Origin: Nocardiaceae bacterium
Lineage (GTDB): Bacteria; Actinomycetota; Actinomycetes; Mycobacteriales; Mycobacteriaceae
Reading direction: 5' to 3'
NCBI GenBank assembly: GCA_021372355.1
Contig: JAJFUQ010000059.1
Location: 1 to 64,000 of the forward strand
Length of the DNA stretch: 64,000 nucleotides
Positions 9,175-17,353 of this stretch are shown here, one piece after another. Within the stretch, counting starts at the first letter, position 1, and every line of letters starts with the position of its first letter. Position numbers and translations under genes: made by a program. The notes beneath the pieces are model-generated. The model was not told where the DNA came from. It did not search any database and saw only the letters and a list, made by a program, of their open reading frames with translations.

Positions 9175-9782
9175 TTCGCCTGTTGTCCGCAGTAGGAGTC
9201 GCTCTGGCACACGAGGACGATCGCCTCCGGGTCCGTGCCCTTGGCCCCCGGCGGCAGCAGCACCTTGGAGTGCACCGTGACGGTCACGAGCGACTGAGTC
9301 CCACTGGCGACCCCGAGATCGCGCAGAACCCAACGTTCGAGGTCAAGCCAATACTTCGCACACGGTTGACCAGCGTTCGTCACCTGGAGCGGATTGCCCT
9401 CGATCTGTAGGCAGCTGGTCAGGTTCTCTTTGAGCTTCTGCCACCGATACCAGCTGTACTGGCCGATGAGCCCGTCACCATGCGGCACCGCCCAGTTGAG
9501 TTGATCGCCATCGGCAAGCCGGACGTTGACCTTCACGACGTCGACGCGCTGCGGTGGGTTCGGTGCGAAAACACGCCAATCCTGGTCGAGTCCGAGCGCC
9601 ATTCCGGCGGGCGCAGCCGTGGAGATCATCGCGCGTTTGAGTGCGGACTCCGGCATGCACCACACGAGCGACAAACCCATCAGAAGGAGCACCAAAGCGG
9701 TGATCGCGACCTGACCGATGAATGAGTTCTCGATCCGTTCTTGGAGGGCGCCGGCCCTACGCGCTCGCTGCAACAGCTCCAC
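9171..9782 (-). CDS. Membrane-anchored partner protein of HTTM
   Basis: A 203-residue protein with a short basic N-terminus, one transmembrane helix (~24-44, ITALVLLLMGLSLVW) and an extracytoplasmic beta-rich domain carrying DQDWRVFAPNP, a motif common in the small proteins encoded next to HTTM genes, and four cysteines. I recall this class as DUF5819-like but cannot verify the assignment. GTG at 9782 is chosen for its upstream GGGGAG. Its 3' end overlaps the HTTM start and its 5' end overlaps the LPXTG gene by 26 bases, so all three genes should be one transcript and probably one membrane/wall system. Confidence 0.75.
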   Translation of the reverse strand: MELLQRARRAGALQERIENSFIGQVAITALVLLLMGLSLVWCMPESALKRAMISTAAPAGMALGLDQDWRVFAPNPPQRVDVVKVNVRLADGDQLNWAVPHGDGLIGQYSWYRWQKLKENLTSCLQIEGNPLQVTNAGQPCAKYWLDLERWVLRDLGVASGTQSLVTVTVHSKVLLPPGAKGTDPEAIVLVCQSDSYCGQQAK

Positions 9783-10671
9783 GATGATGTCTCCCCACTC
9801 GCCGGCGACCCAGAGCCACGAGGAGCAGACCGATGGCGACAGCGATCAGGCCGATGCTGACCAACCGTGCCAGGAAAACTCCTGTGCGCGGCAGCCTCGG
9901 AACGCCGGTCGACGATGCTGCTGTCGCTGCCCCGGACACCGTACTCGACGGGGTGCCATGAGTCGTGGAACCGAAACCGGTCGACGCCGAAGAGCCGGTC
10001 GCCGACGAGAACCAGGTTCCCGTCGTCGCGCCTGTCACGGTCGCAGCGGAAGCGCCAGTGACGGTGCCGCCGACGGTTACCGTTGCACCTCCGGTGGCAA
10101 GACCGGTCACCAGGCCGGTACCGATCCCGATACCACCTGTGGTCACACCACCAGTGCCGATCCCGAAGCCACCCGTAGTCACACCACCAGCAGCCCCACC
10201 ACTGCCGATCCCGAAGCCACCCGTAGTCACACCACCAGCAGCCCCACCACTGCCGATCCCGAAGCCACCCGTAGTCACACCACCAGCAGCGCTCGACGCT
10301 CCGGCAGCACTGCCGATCGCGGCGCCAGTCGTCAGTAATCCACCGATGCCTGATGTGAATCCAGTGAAGGCGCCCGGCGCGACGCCGGTGGTAATTCCAG
10401 TCATGATTCCGGTCGACGAAGAGGCCGCCGCCCCTGTGCCCGAACCAATTCCCGTCATGATGCCGGAACCGGTTGCGGTCACAAGCTTTCCAGCTGCGGT
10501 CGCGCCCGTCGCAGTCGCCGCGCCGCTAACCGTCGTGGTCGGCACGGCAGAAGAAATTGCACCGGCAGCCAGAATCAAGGAGGCCGCGATTGCGGGCACG
10601 ACGAGAACGCGGCCAGCTAAGGGTGCGGCGGTCGGCGACTTCGTCAGCGACCCAACTTTCCAGCGGGTCAT
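9757..10671 (-). CDS. LPXTG cell-wall-anchored Gly/Thr-rich repeat protein
   Basis: About 304 residues: a basic N-terminus and signal-like hydrophobic stretch (LVVPAIAASLILAAGA), a long low-complexity region of Gly, Thr, Ala and Ser, then LPRTG followed by a hydrophobic helix (VSIGLIAVAIGLLLVAL) and a basic tail (GRRRVGRHH). That is a complete sortase sorting signal. The centre repeats a 16-residue unit containing GGVTTGGFGIGSGG, encoded by exact 48-base repeats. ATG 10671 is preferred; a TTG at 10746 would add 25 residues. The opposite strand is also open here as a Pro-rich frame, but it lacks the sorting signal and operon context. It overlaps the HTTM partner gene, so it may be a substrate of that system. 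Confidence 0.7.
   Translation of the reverse strand: MTRWKVGSLTKSPTAAPLAGRVLVVPAIAASLILAAGAISSAVPTTTVSGAATATGATAAGKLVTATGSGIMTGIGSGTGAAASSSTGIMTGITTGVAPGAFTGFTSGIGGLLTTGAAIGSAAGASSAAGGVTTGGFGIGSGGAAGGVTTGGFGIGSGGAAGGVTTGGFGIGTGGVTTGGIGIGTGLVTGLATGGATVTVGGTVTGASAATVTGATTGTWFSSATGSSASTGFGSTTHGTPSSTVSGAATAASSTGVPRLPRTGVFLARLVSIGLIAVAIGLLLVALGRRRVGRHHRGAVAASA
10159..10290 (-). repeat. 48-base tandem repeat (2.75 copies)
   Basis: Two identical 48-base units (10159-10206 and 10207-10254) and a third that matches for 36 bases (10255-10290). A degenerate copy precedes them at about 10126-10158. They encode the 16-residue Gly/Thr repeats of the LPXTG protein. Exact identity implies recent expansion or ongoing slippage. 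Confidence 0.95.
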
Positions 10672-10907
10672 CGACAACGCCAGAACCCCCGATGCCGGCG
10701 CATTCGTCGCCCTTTCTCCCTGTAAACAGACCTTTTCGCTCGACAATCACATCGATACGGGATCGAGATGAAGCTGTTTCCGAGCGGATTGATCAAGATT
10801 CAATCACACCACTGTTCACACGAACAGACCTAGCCCCCAATAGTCACGGGAGAATCATCCACACAACGCACACCCGGGGTATCGCTCCGGCGTGAACGCT
10901 TGCTCCG
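10672..10907. other. Intergenic region upstream of the LPXTG operon
   Basis: A 236-base gap between the start of the LPXTG gene and the stop of the DUF4383 gene, both on the minus strand. It should hold the promoter of the LPXTG/HTTM operon. I see no convincing gene or clean promoter pair in it. Confidence 0.4.
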
Positions 10908-11366
10908 CTATCCGCCGATGCGTTCCCGCAGCCGCGCAGGCAGCATCAGCCCGAGCGCGACCATCGCGATACCGAGCAGCGCGTGCAGCCAGTTGTCCGC
11001 CGAATTGACCGGGACGAAATTGGCATCCGTGAGTGGATCGATCAGTGCTCCGTAGATGAACAGCAGCAGGTAGACAGCACCACCGAGCAGCAAGAACAGT
11101 CGCGCCGTTCGAGCGGTACGCGCGAGCATGATTCCCGCGACACCAAAACCGATGTGTACGAGATTGTGGAGTATCGAGACCTGGAACAGGCCGAGCAGAT
11201 GGGCCTGCGAATCCATACCCATCCATGTCAGCGAGCCGTACTGCGTCGTCAGGCCCGGAATGAACCCTGCGAAACCGACGATCAGAAACATTGCTCCGAT
11301 CGTCGCCGAAACCCGCTGGACGGGCGCCAGCGAGCGGGTTCGGATCCGTCGCAAGTTAGTGGCCAT
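10908..11366 (-). CDS. DUF4383 family membrane protein
   Basis: A 152-residue protein with four predicted transmembrane helices: residues ~22-42 (GAMFLIVGFAGFIPG), ~60-80 (HNLVHIGFGVAGIM), ~88-106 (LFLLLGGAVYLLLFIYG) and ~124-142. The HNLVHIGFGVAGI segment and the DNWLHALLGIAMVALG segment are characteristic of DUF4383, a family of unknown function widespread in actinobacteria. A basic N-terminus points to a cytoplasmic amino end. Expressed alone or with neighbours on the minus strand. Confidence 0.8.
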   Translation of the reverse strand: MATNLRRIRTRSLAPVQRVSATIGAMFLIVGFAGFIPGLTTQYGSLTWMGMDSQAHLLGLFQVSILHNLVHIGFGVAGIMLARTARTARLFLLLGGAVYLLLFIYGALIDPLTDANFVPVNSADNWLHALLGIAMVALGLMLPARLRERIGG

Positions 11367-11402
11367 GGGTCCTCCTTGTCAGATACCCATCGCGTACCCG
11401 GT

Positions 11403-11849
11403 TTAGGACGGGTGAACCGATGCCCGCCAGGCCCGCCACCCCAACGGCTGCACGCGGATCACCGGTCCGCACGGGACGTTGTCGCGATACTGCGGATACT
11501 TCGCGACCAGCGCGTCGATGGCGTCGGTGAACCTCGGTCCGTCCTCGACGATCTCTGCGGTCCCATCGATGCGCACCCACCACAGCGCCGACCAGTCGTC
11601 CGCGTACTCGTCGATCAGAACGCTTACCGAGGGATTCGCCCGCAGGTTTTCCAGGCGCTGAAGTTTCGGCGTCTTCTTCGGCTTGAAGTCGACGGCAGTC
11701 ACCACTGTTTCATCAGCGATCGCGAAGGTTATGGGCACTATGTGCGGGGCTCCGTCGGGCCGAACAGTGGCCAGTCGCGCGACGAAAGCCGCGCCGAGTT
11801 GAACGCGTGGCCAACCCTCGGGCAAACCTGAGCTCGCAGTGGTAGGCAT
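11403..11849 (-). CDS. PPOX-class F420-dependent oxidoreductase (TIGR03668-like)
   Basis: A 148-residue split-beta-barrel protein of the pyridoxamine-phosphate-oxidase-like fold. FVARLATVRPDGAPHIVPI is the hallmark first strand pair, followed by VDFKPKKTPKLQRLENLR and the WSALWWVRIDGTAEI strand; these match the F420-using TIGR03668 subgroup from memory. It probably reduces or oxidises a small substrate with F420; the substrate is unknown. ATG 11849 is chosen over a longer open frame because the conserved domain starts ~15 residues later and the upstream sequence belongs to the divergent LLM gene. Confidence 0.82.
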   Translation of the reverse strand: MPTTASSGLPEGWPRVQLGAAFVARLATVRPDGAPHIVPITFAIADETVVTAVDFKPKKTPKLQRLENLRANPSVSVLIDEYADDWSALWWVRIDGTAEIVEDGPRFTDAIDALVAKYPQYRDNVPCGPVIRVQPLGWRAWRASVHPS

Positions 11850-11883
11850 GTCAATAGTTTGGCCAACACGGGGAGAGTGCAGC

Positions 11884-12747
11884 ATGCAGATCGGAATCGG
11901 AATTCCGAATTCAGTACCGGGGGCAACGGGAAGCGGACTTCTCGAATGGGCACGACGCGCAGACAAAGCGGGCTTCTATGCCCTCAGCTCCATCGGTGCG
12001 GTGTCCTATCCGAGCTACGAGGAACTCACGCTCTTCGCTGCGGCCGGTGCAGTGACTGAACGAATCCGGTTCTTCAGCAACGTGATGATCACCCCGGCAC
12101 GCAGTGCCGCCGAGCTGGCCAAGCAATCAGCAACGGTCGACCAGATCACGAACGGCCGCCTCACCCTGGGCCTCGGCGCAGGATGGCGGGAAGCAGACTT
12201 CATCCTCACCGGACGCGACTTCGCGGGCCGTGGTGCCGCGTTCGACAGCATCTTGAGCGACCTGCACCGCTCCTGGAACGGTGAAGCGCTGGACGACGCA
12301 GCCCGCCCGGCCTCGCCGCCGACTGTCCAGTCCCCGATTCCGATCATGGTCGGCGGCACGACCAAGGCCGCCATCAAGCGCGTCGTCGAACACGGCGTCG
12401 GCTGGACCGCCGGCGGAATGCCGCCGGAAGCCGTCGCGGAGTTCGCCGGCAAGGTGCGCGACGCCTGGACGGCAGCGGGCAAAGAAGGCGCACCGAAGAT
12501 CGCCGCTCTCATCTACTTCGGCCTCGGTGACACCGAGAAGCAGTCGCGCGAAGCCCTCGAGCACTACTACGCCCCGATGGGGGCAGACACCGCGTCGATG
12601 ATCGCCGGCAGTGCGCTGCGCTCTCCCGAAGCAATCAAGGGCGCGCTTGCGGCATACGAAGCCGCCGGCGTCGACGAGCTCTACCTCGACCCGACCGTCC
12701 CGGACCCGAATCAGGTCGATCTACTGGCCGAAGCAGTCTTCGGCTGA
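11884..12747 (+). CDS. LLM-class flavin/F420-dependent oxidoreductase
   Basis: A 287-residue TIM-barrel oxidoreductase of the luciferase-like family. It begins with the typical strand MQIGIGIPNS, then NVMITPARSAAELAKQ, LGLGAGWREADF and the PIMVGGT strand, and has the family's usual length. Members oxidise or reduce substrates with FMNH2 or coenzyme F420; which is used here cannot be told. ATG 11884 is selected because GGGGAGAG lies directly upstream. It diverges from the PPOX gene with 34 bases between the two starts, so both promoters must overlap. Confidence 0.88.
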   Translation: MQIGIGIPNSVPGATGSGLLEWARRADKAGFYALSSIGAVSYPSYEELTLFAAAGAVTERIRFFSNVMITPARSAAELAKQSATVDQITNGRLTLGLGAGWREADFILTGRDFAGRGAAFDSILSDLHRSWNGEALDDAARPASPPTVQSPIPIMVGGTTKAAIKRVVEHGVGWTAGGMPPEAVAEFAGKVRDAWTAAGKEGAPKIAALIYFGLGDTEKQSREALEHYYAPMGADTASMIAGSALRSPEAIKGALAAYEAAGVDELYLDPTVPDPNQVDLLAEAVFG

Positions 12748-12752
12748 GAACC

Positions 12753-12790
12753 AAAAAGCCGGGTCCCACGCACGGCCGGGCCCGGCTTTT
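12753..12790. terminator. Bidirectional rho-independent terminator
   Basis: AAAAGCCGGG and CCCGGCTTTT form a ten-base stem around an 18-base loop, with a T run on one strand and an A run on the other. It lies between the convergent LLM gene (stop 12747) and lpdA (stop 12799), so it can end both transcripts. Confidence 0.85.
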
Positions 12791-12798
12791 CGTAAGGG

Positions 12799-14205
12799 TC
12801 AGAAGTTGATCATGTGCCCCGCGAGTCCGTGGAAGCCTTCCTGCAGAGCTTCGCTGAGCGTCGGGTGCGTGTGCACGTTGCGTGCGAGTTCGTTGACGGT
12901 CAGGTCCCACTTCTGCGCGAGCGTGAGCTCCGGCAGCAGCTCCGAGACGTCCGGCCCGATGAGGTGGCCACCGAGCAGCTCGCCGTACTTCTTGTCCGAG
13001 ATGAGCTTGACGAAGCCGGTCGGGTCACCGAGGCCGTGCGCCTTACCGTTCGCCATGAACGGGAACTTGGCGACATTGACGTCGTATCCCTCGGCCTTGG
13101 CCTGCTCTTCGGTGAGTCCGAAGGAAGCAACCTGCGGCTGACAGAATGTCGCGCGCGGCATCATCCGGTAGTCGCCGAGCGTGACCGTGTCGGCCCCACC
13201 GATGGTTTCGGCCGCGACCACGCCCATCGCCTCCGCCACGTGCGCGAGCTGGAGCTTGGCGGTGACGTCACCGATGGCGTAGATGCCTGGAACCGACGTG
13301 CGCATGTGGTCGTCGATCTCGATCGCGGCCGGGCGCTCGGTGTGCTTGACCCCGGTCTTCTCGAGCCCGTAGCCCTCGAGGCGCGGCGCGAAGCCGACTG
13401 CCTGGAGCACCTTGTCGACGACCATCGTCTCGACGTCCCCGGACTTGTTGTTCTTGATCTTGACGGTGACCTTCGAGCCGTCGTCATCGATCGACTGCAC
13501 GGCCGCGCCGGTCTTGATAGTGACCCCGAGCTTCTTGTACGAACGCTCGATTTCCTTGCTGACCTCGGCGTCTTCGTTCGGTAGCGCACGGTCGAGGAAC
13601 TCGACGATCGTGACATCGACGCCGTAGTTCTTGAGGACGTAGCCGAACTCCATGCCGATCGCGCCCGCGCCGACGATGAGGATCGAACCCGGCAGGTCGC
13701 GGGTCATGATCTGCTCTTCGTAGGTGACGACGTTCTTCGACAGCTTCGTGCCCGGGAGCAGCTTGGTCTCGGTCCCGGTCGCGATGATGATGTTGTCGCC
13801 GGTCACGGTCTCGGTGCCGCCCTTGGCGAGCGTGACGGAGATTTCCTTCGGTCCGGTGAACGCGCCGCGGCCCTCGAACTGCGTGACCTTGTTCTTCTTC
13901 ATGAGGAAGTGGATGCCCTTGACGCGGCCGTCCGCGACCACGCGGCTGCGGTCGAAGGCAGCGCCGAAGTCGAACTTGGCCTCGCCGGAGATACCGAAGA
14001 GCTTCGCTTCTTTGGTGAAGATGTGCGCCAGCTCCGCGTTGCGCAGGAGCGCCTTCGACGGAATGCAGCCCACATTGAGGCACACACCGCCCCAGTACTT
14101 CTCCTCGATGATGGCGGTCTTCAGCCCGAGCTGCGCTGAGCGAACTGCAGCTACGTAGCCTCCGGGACCGGCTCCAAGAATCACGACGTCAAAGTGCGCA
14201 CTCAC
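12799..14205 (-). CDS. lpdA: Dihydrolipoyl dehydrogenase
   Basis: A 468-residue FAD disulfide oxidoreductase, the E3 component of 2-oxoacid dehydrogenase complexes. Signatures: GAGPGG FAD motif near residue 11, the redox disulfide [13 protein letters not shown] near residues 39-51, the NAD motif GAGAIG near 180, the GDVTAK FAD segment near 320, and the C-terminal HTHPTLSE with the catalytic His-Glu pair. All are intact. In actinobacteria a single Lpd commonly serves pyruvate, 2-oxoglutarate and branched-chain complexes. It is apparently monocistronic, ended by the terminator at 12753-12790. Confidence 0.96.
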   Translation of the reverse strand: MSAHFDVVILGAGPGGYVAAVRSAQLGLKTAIIEEKYWGGVCLNVGCIPSKALLRNAELAHIFTKEAKLFGISGEAKFDFGAAFDRSRVVADGRVKGIHFLMKKNKVTQFEGRGAFTGPKEISVTLAKGGTETVTGDNIIIATGTETKLLPGTKLSKNVVTYEEQIMTRDLPGSILIVGAGAIGMEFGYVLKNYGVDVTIVEFLDRALPNEDAEVSKEIERSYKKLGVTIKTGAAVQSIDDDGSKVTVKIKNNKSGDVETMVVDKVLQAVGFAPRLEGYGLEKTGVKHTERPAAIEIDDHMRTSVPGIYAIGDVTAKLQLAHVAEAMGVVAAETIGGADTVTLGDYRMMPRATFCQPQVASFGLTEEQAKAEGYDVNVAKFPFMANGKAHGLGDPTGFVKLISDKKYGELLGGHLIGPDVSELLPELTLAQKWDLTVNELARNVHTHPTLSEALQEGFHGLAGHMINF

Positions 14206-14254
14206 GATTTTTCACACTAGACCCCGGTTCCTGTTCGCGCCGACCGGATCCCGA

Positions 14255-14830
14255 TCACACTGCCCGAACGATGCGGTAGAACGAGTCGACCAGCAATTCG
14301 ATCAGATCCTCCGCGGAGATTTGAGATTCGACCGACGAGATCGCCATTTCCTCCGCCATCGCCAGCCAGCCTCGAGTGAGCAGCTTTGTTCGCGGGTCGG
14401 GCCCAACCACCCCAGCCGCAGCCAGCACCCGCTCCGTCAACTCGCCGCGCAGGGCGTCGAACAGTTCGACGTTGCGCACATCACCACCCGCGGCACCACG
14501 AACCAGCGCGACATAGTTCGCTCTTCGGCGTCGGATGAAGCGCACGAGTCCACCGACGACAGCGGTCAGTTTCGTGCGCTCGTCACCTTCACTCGGCACC
14601 TTCGTCTGGTTCAGAATCCGGCGCGTCGCAGCCTCGACGACGGCGGCGTAATAGTCGCCCTTCGTGGGGAAGTAATGAAAAAGCAGGCCCCGGGAGATGC
14701 CCGCCTGTTTGGCTACTTCATCGATGGCGAGTTCATGGATCGGACGATCGACGAGCAGGCGCAGACCGATGTTGATCAACTCACGCCGACGGTCGTCTGC
14801 GGTCTTGCGAGTACCTCCGGGAACCGCCAT
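14255..14830 (-). CDS. TetR-family regulator of the divergent acyl-CoA dehydrogenase operon
   Basis: A 191-residue TetR protein: N-terminal HTH with IDEVAKQAGISRGLLFHYFP and a helical ligand-binding domain. ATG 14830 is preferred to 14839 because AGGA lies at proper distance upstream. It is divergent from the acyl-CoA dehydrogenase at 14908, and the gap contains two identical palindromes, the expected operators for self-regulation and repression of the operon. The ligand is probably the operon's acyl-CoA substrate (inference). Confidence 0.88.
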   Translation of the reverse strand: MAVPGGTRKTADDRRRELINIGLRLLVDRPIHELAIDEVAKQAGISRGLLFHYFPTKGDYYAAVVEAATRRILNQTKVPSEGDERTKLTAVVGGLVRFIRRRRANYVALVRGAAGGDVRNVELFDALRGELTERVLAAAGVVGPDPRTKLLTRGWLAMAEEMAISSVESQISAEDLIELLVDSFYRIVRAV

Positions 14831-14844
14831 GGCGACCATCCTAG

Positions 14845-14890
14845 CTATTGAGCATTGCTCATTAGTGACTTAGCCTATTGAGCATTGCTC
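14845..14890. promoter_or_regulatory. Two identical TetR-type operators
   Basis: CTATTGAGCATTGCTC occurs at 14845-14860 and again at 14875-14890, 30 bases apart (about three helical turns). Each contains the perfect palindrome GAGCA-T-TGCTC. They fill the gap between the TetR start (14830) and the dehydrogenase start (14908); the second lies 18 bases before that ATG. This arrangement fits two TetR dimers bound on the same DNA face. Confidence 0.75.
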
Positions 14891-14907
14891 GATTCGAAGG
14901 GAACGAG

Positions 14908-16167
14908 ATGCAGCTTTCACCCAGTCCGCACGGCGCCGATATCGCGGCGCGAGCGACGGAGTTCATTCGCACCGAAATCGCTCCGCGCGAACAGGCCTAC
15001 TTCGCAGACCTCGCGAAAGCGCGCCGCGCGGGCACCGAATGGCAACCACTGCCGCTCATCGCCGAACTGCAACAGAAGGCGCGCGAAGCCGGGTTGTGGA
15101 ACCTCTTCCTCCCCGCACACGACGACGGATATGCCGCGAAGTTCGGCACTGCCGGGGGCGCCGGCTTGTCGAACGTCGACTACGCCGCGATCGCCGAGGC
15201 CACCGGCCGCTCGTTCCTGGCGCCGCACATCTTCAACTGCAATGCGCCGGACACCGGCAACATGGAAGTGCTGCTCAAGTACGGAAACGACGAGCAGAAG
15301 CGCGACTGGCTCGAGCCTCTCCTCGAAGCGAAGATCCGCAGCGCATTCCTCATGACCGAGCCCGGCGTCGCGTCCTCGGATGCCACCAACATGGCCACGA
15401 CCGCCGTGGTCGAGGGCGACGAGGTCGTCATCAACGGACGCAAGTGGTGGTCGACCGGCGTCGGCCACCCCGATTGCGAGATCTTCATCGTCATGGGCCT
15501 CACCGACCCGAAAGCACACAAGTACGCACAGCATTCGATGGTCCTGGTTCCCCGGAACACACCGGGCGTCACGGTCGAGCGCATGCTGCCCGCGATGGGT
15601 TACTACGACGAGCCGCACGGCCACGGCGAGATGTCGCTCACGAATGTGCGGGTTCCGCTGTCGAACGTGATCGGCGGACCGGGCCAAGCCTTCGCCATTG
15701 CACAGGGCCGGCTCGGACCCGGACGTGTCCATCACTGCATGCGACTCATCGGGCTCGCCGAGGCCGCGCTCGAACTCGCTTGCACCCGAGGGCTTTCCCG
15801 GACTGCGTTCGGCAAGCCGATCATCAATCTCGGCGGTAATCGCGAGCGCATCGCGGAAGCTCGAATCGCCATCAACCAAGCTCGGCTGCTCGTGCTGCAC
15901 GCGGCCTGGCTGCTCGACTCCGGTGGGCCGATGGCGGCATTGTCGGCCGTCAGCGAGATCAAGGTCGCCGTGCCGAACATGGCGCAGAAGGTCATCGACA
16001 TGGCGATCCAAATCCACGGTGGCGGTGGCCTGTCCGACGACTTCCCGCTGGCCGGTGCCTGGCTGCAGGCACGCGCGATCCGCCTCGCCGATGGTCCCGA
16101 CGAGGTCCATCGCGGAGTCGTCGCGCGGATCGAACTCGCGAAGTACGCGAAGGTGCGTGGCGAGTGA
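14908..16167 (+). CDS. ACAD10/11-like acyl-CoA dehydrogenase
   Basis: A 419-residue flavoprotein of the acyl-CoA dehydrogenase fold: FLMTEPGVASSDATN for FAD and substrate binding, RTAFGKPI arginine region, QIHGGGGLSDDFPLA, and a C-terminal LADGPDEVH in place of the EGT motif. That last motif, with Asp as candidate base, is typical of the ACAD10/ACAD11 group. ATG 14908 has GAAGGG upstream. The next gene encodes an aminoglycoside-phosphotransferase-like kinase; in ACAD10/11 the two activities are fused. Known members act on 4-hydroxyacyl-CoAs after phosphorylation, so a similar role is plausible but inferred. Confidence 0.85.
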   Translation: MQLSPSPHGADIAARATEFIRTEIAPREQAYFADLAKARRAGTEWQPLPLIAELQQKAREAGLWNLFLPAHDDGYAAKFGTAGGAGLSNVDYAAIAEATGRSFLAPHIFNCNAPDTGNMEVLLKYGNDEQKRDWLEPLLEAKIRSAFLMTEPGVASSDATNMATTAVVEGDEVVINGRKWWSTGVGHPDCEIFIVMGLTDPKAHKYAQHSMVLVPRNTPGVTVERMLPAMGYYDEPHGHGEMSLTNVRVPLSNVIGGPGQAFAIAQGRLGPGRVHHCMRLIGLAEAALELACTRGLSRTAFGKPIINLGGNRERIAEARIAINQARLLVLHAAWLLDSGGPMAALSAVSEIKVAVPNMAQKVIDMAIQIHGGGGLSDDFPLAGAWLQARAIRLADGPDEVHRGVVARIELAKYAKVRGE

Positions 16168-16261
16168 GCATCGCAGGGAGTACCGCAGCGACGCAGGAGC
16201 GAGGAACACACCGAGGAGCGGAGCTCGCCGCGAAGCGAGCCATTCGATACGGAGCTGCCCG
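16168..16261. other. Purine-rich intergenic spacer resembling 50437-50545
   Basis: A 94-base non-coding stretch in an otherwise compact operon. It is rich in GCGAG/GGAGC words and shares GCGAGGAAC (16199-16207) and GCGAAGCGA (16230-16238), in this order, with the spacer that follows another acyl-CoA dehydrogenase gene at 50437. It also supplies the GGAG Shine-Dalgarno of the next gene. Confidence 0.45.
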
Positions 16262-17353
16262 GTGACCAGTGTGGAAGGCGCAAAAGCAGTTCGCGGCGAG
16301 GATGCATTCGACGTCGCTGCGGTCGCCGAGTGGCTTGCTGGGACCGTGGGCATCGATGGCATCCCGGACATCAAACAGTTTTCCGGAGGCGCTTCGAACC
16401 TCACCTACCTGCTGCGCTACCCCGATCGCGATCTCATTCTGCGGCGGCCGCCCGCCGGTCAGAAGGCCAAGAGCGCGCACGACATGCGCCGCGAGTTCCA
16501 CATCCAGAGCCAGCTCAAGCCGGCCTTCGGTGCGGTTCCGGCGATGATCGCGTTCTGCGACGACGAATCGGTCATCGGATCGAACTTCTATGTGATGGAA
16601 CGACTCGACGGCACGATCCTGCGCAAGAATCCGCCCGACGGATTCGATCTCAGCGCCGAAGACACCCGCACACTGTGCACGAACGTCATCGACCAACTCA
16701 TCGCTCTGCACGAGATCGATCCGGCCGAGGCCGGACTGCTCGACATCGGCAAGGGCGAGGGTTACGTCGGCCGGCAGGTGAAAGGCTGGTCGGATCGCTA
16801 CCGCACGGCGAAGACGTGGAACGTCGGCTCGTTCGAGGGCGTGATGCGCTGGCTCGACGCGAACCAACCTCCGGATGTACGAACGTGCGTCATCCACAAC
16901 GATTTCCGCTTCGACAACGTGGTCCTCGACAAGCAGGACCCACACCGGGTCGTTGGCATCCTCGACTGGGAGATGGCGACTCTCGGCGATCCGCTCATGG
17001 ATCTCGGTGGCGCGCTGGCGTATTGGGTTCAGGCGGACGACAACTGGATCTTCCGCCAGTTCCGTCGGCAACCCACCCATCTGCCGGGCATGCTCACACG
17101 CGAAGAAGTCGTGCAGTACTACTGCGAGCGCACCGGTCTGGACATCACCCCACGCGAATGGGCGTTCTACGAGGTGTTCGGACTTTTCCGGCTCGCGGTT
17201 ATCGCGCAGCAGATCTTTTACCGCTACCACCACAAGCAGACGCGCAATCCGGCATTCCGTCAGCTGCAGTACGCCGTCCTCGCTCTGGACTGGCGCTGCC
17301 ACCACATCATCCGCGCAGTGTCTTCTCCCCGCTCCGTAGACTCCGCTCCATGA
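16262..17353 (+). CDS. APH-family phosphotransferase (ACAD10/11 kinase-like)
   Basis: A 363-residue protein of the aminoglycoside-phosphotransferase/choline-kinase fold. FSGGASNLTYLLRY is the nucleotide-loop region, LILRRPPAG carries the ATP-contacting lysine/arginine strand, HNDFRFDNVVLD is the catalytic loop (Asp and Asn of the Brenner motif) and ILDWEMATLGDP the metal-binding loop. It matches the kinase half of ACAD10/11 better than resistance enzymes. GTG 16262 follows GGAG at good spacing. It lies between the acyl-CoA dehydrogenase and a histidine phosphatase that overlaps its stop. It probably phosphorylates a hydroxyacyl-CoA rather than an antibiotic. Confidence 0.85.
   Translation: MTSVEGAKAVRGEDAFDVAAVAEWLAGTVGIDGIPDIKQFSGGASNLTYLLRYPDRDLILRRPPAGQKAKSAHDMRREFHIQSQLKPAFGAVPAMIAFCDDESVIGSNFYVMERLDGTILRKNPPDGFDLSAEDTRTLCTNVIDQLIALHEIDPAEAGLLDIGKGEGYVGRQVKGWSDRYRTAKTWNVGSFEGVMRWLDANQPPDVRTCVIHNDFRFDNVVLDKQDPHRVVGILDWEMATLGDPLMDLGGALAYWVQADDNWIFRQFRRQPTHLPGMLTREEVVQYYCERTGLDITPREWAFYEVFGLFRLAVIAQQIFYRYHHKQTRNPAFRQLQYAVLALDWRCHHIIRAVSSPRSVDSAP

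Noticed and set aside
9965..10771. A long Pro-rich open frame on the plus strand (repeats of KPPVVTPP type)
   Set aside because: It is the antisense of the LPXTG gene. The minus strand has a signal peptide, a complete sortase signal and operon coupling; the plus frame has none. Kept as a low-probability alternative only.
12610..13130. Overlapping open frames opposite lpdA
   Set aside because: They are shadows of the GC-rich lpdA gene and lack motifs or plausible composition.
16262..17353. An aminoglycoside-resistance kinase
   Set aside because: The fold is shared, but the motifs, operon with an ACAD10/11-like dehydrogenase and TetR control point to acyl-CoA metabolism.
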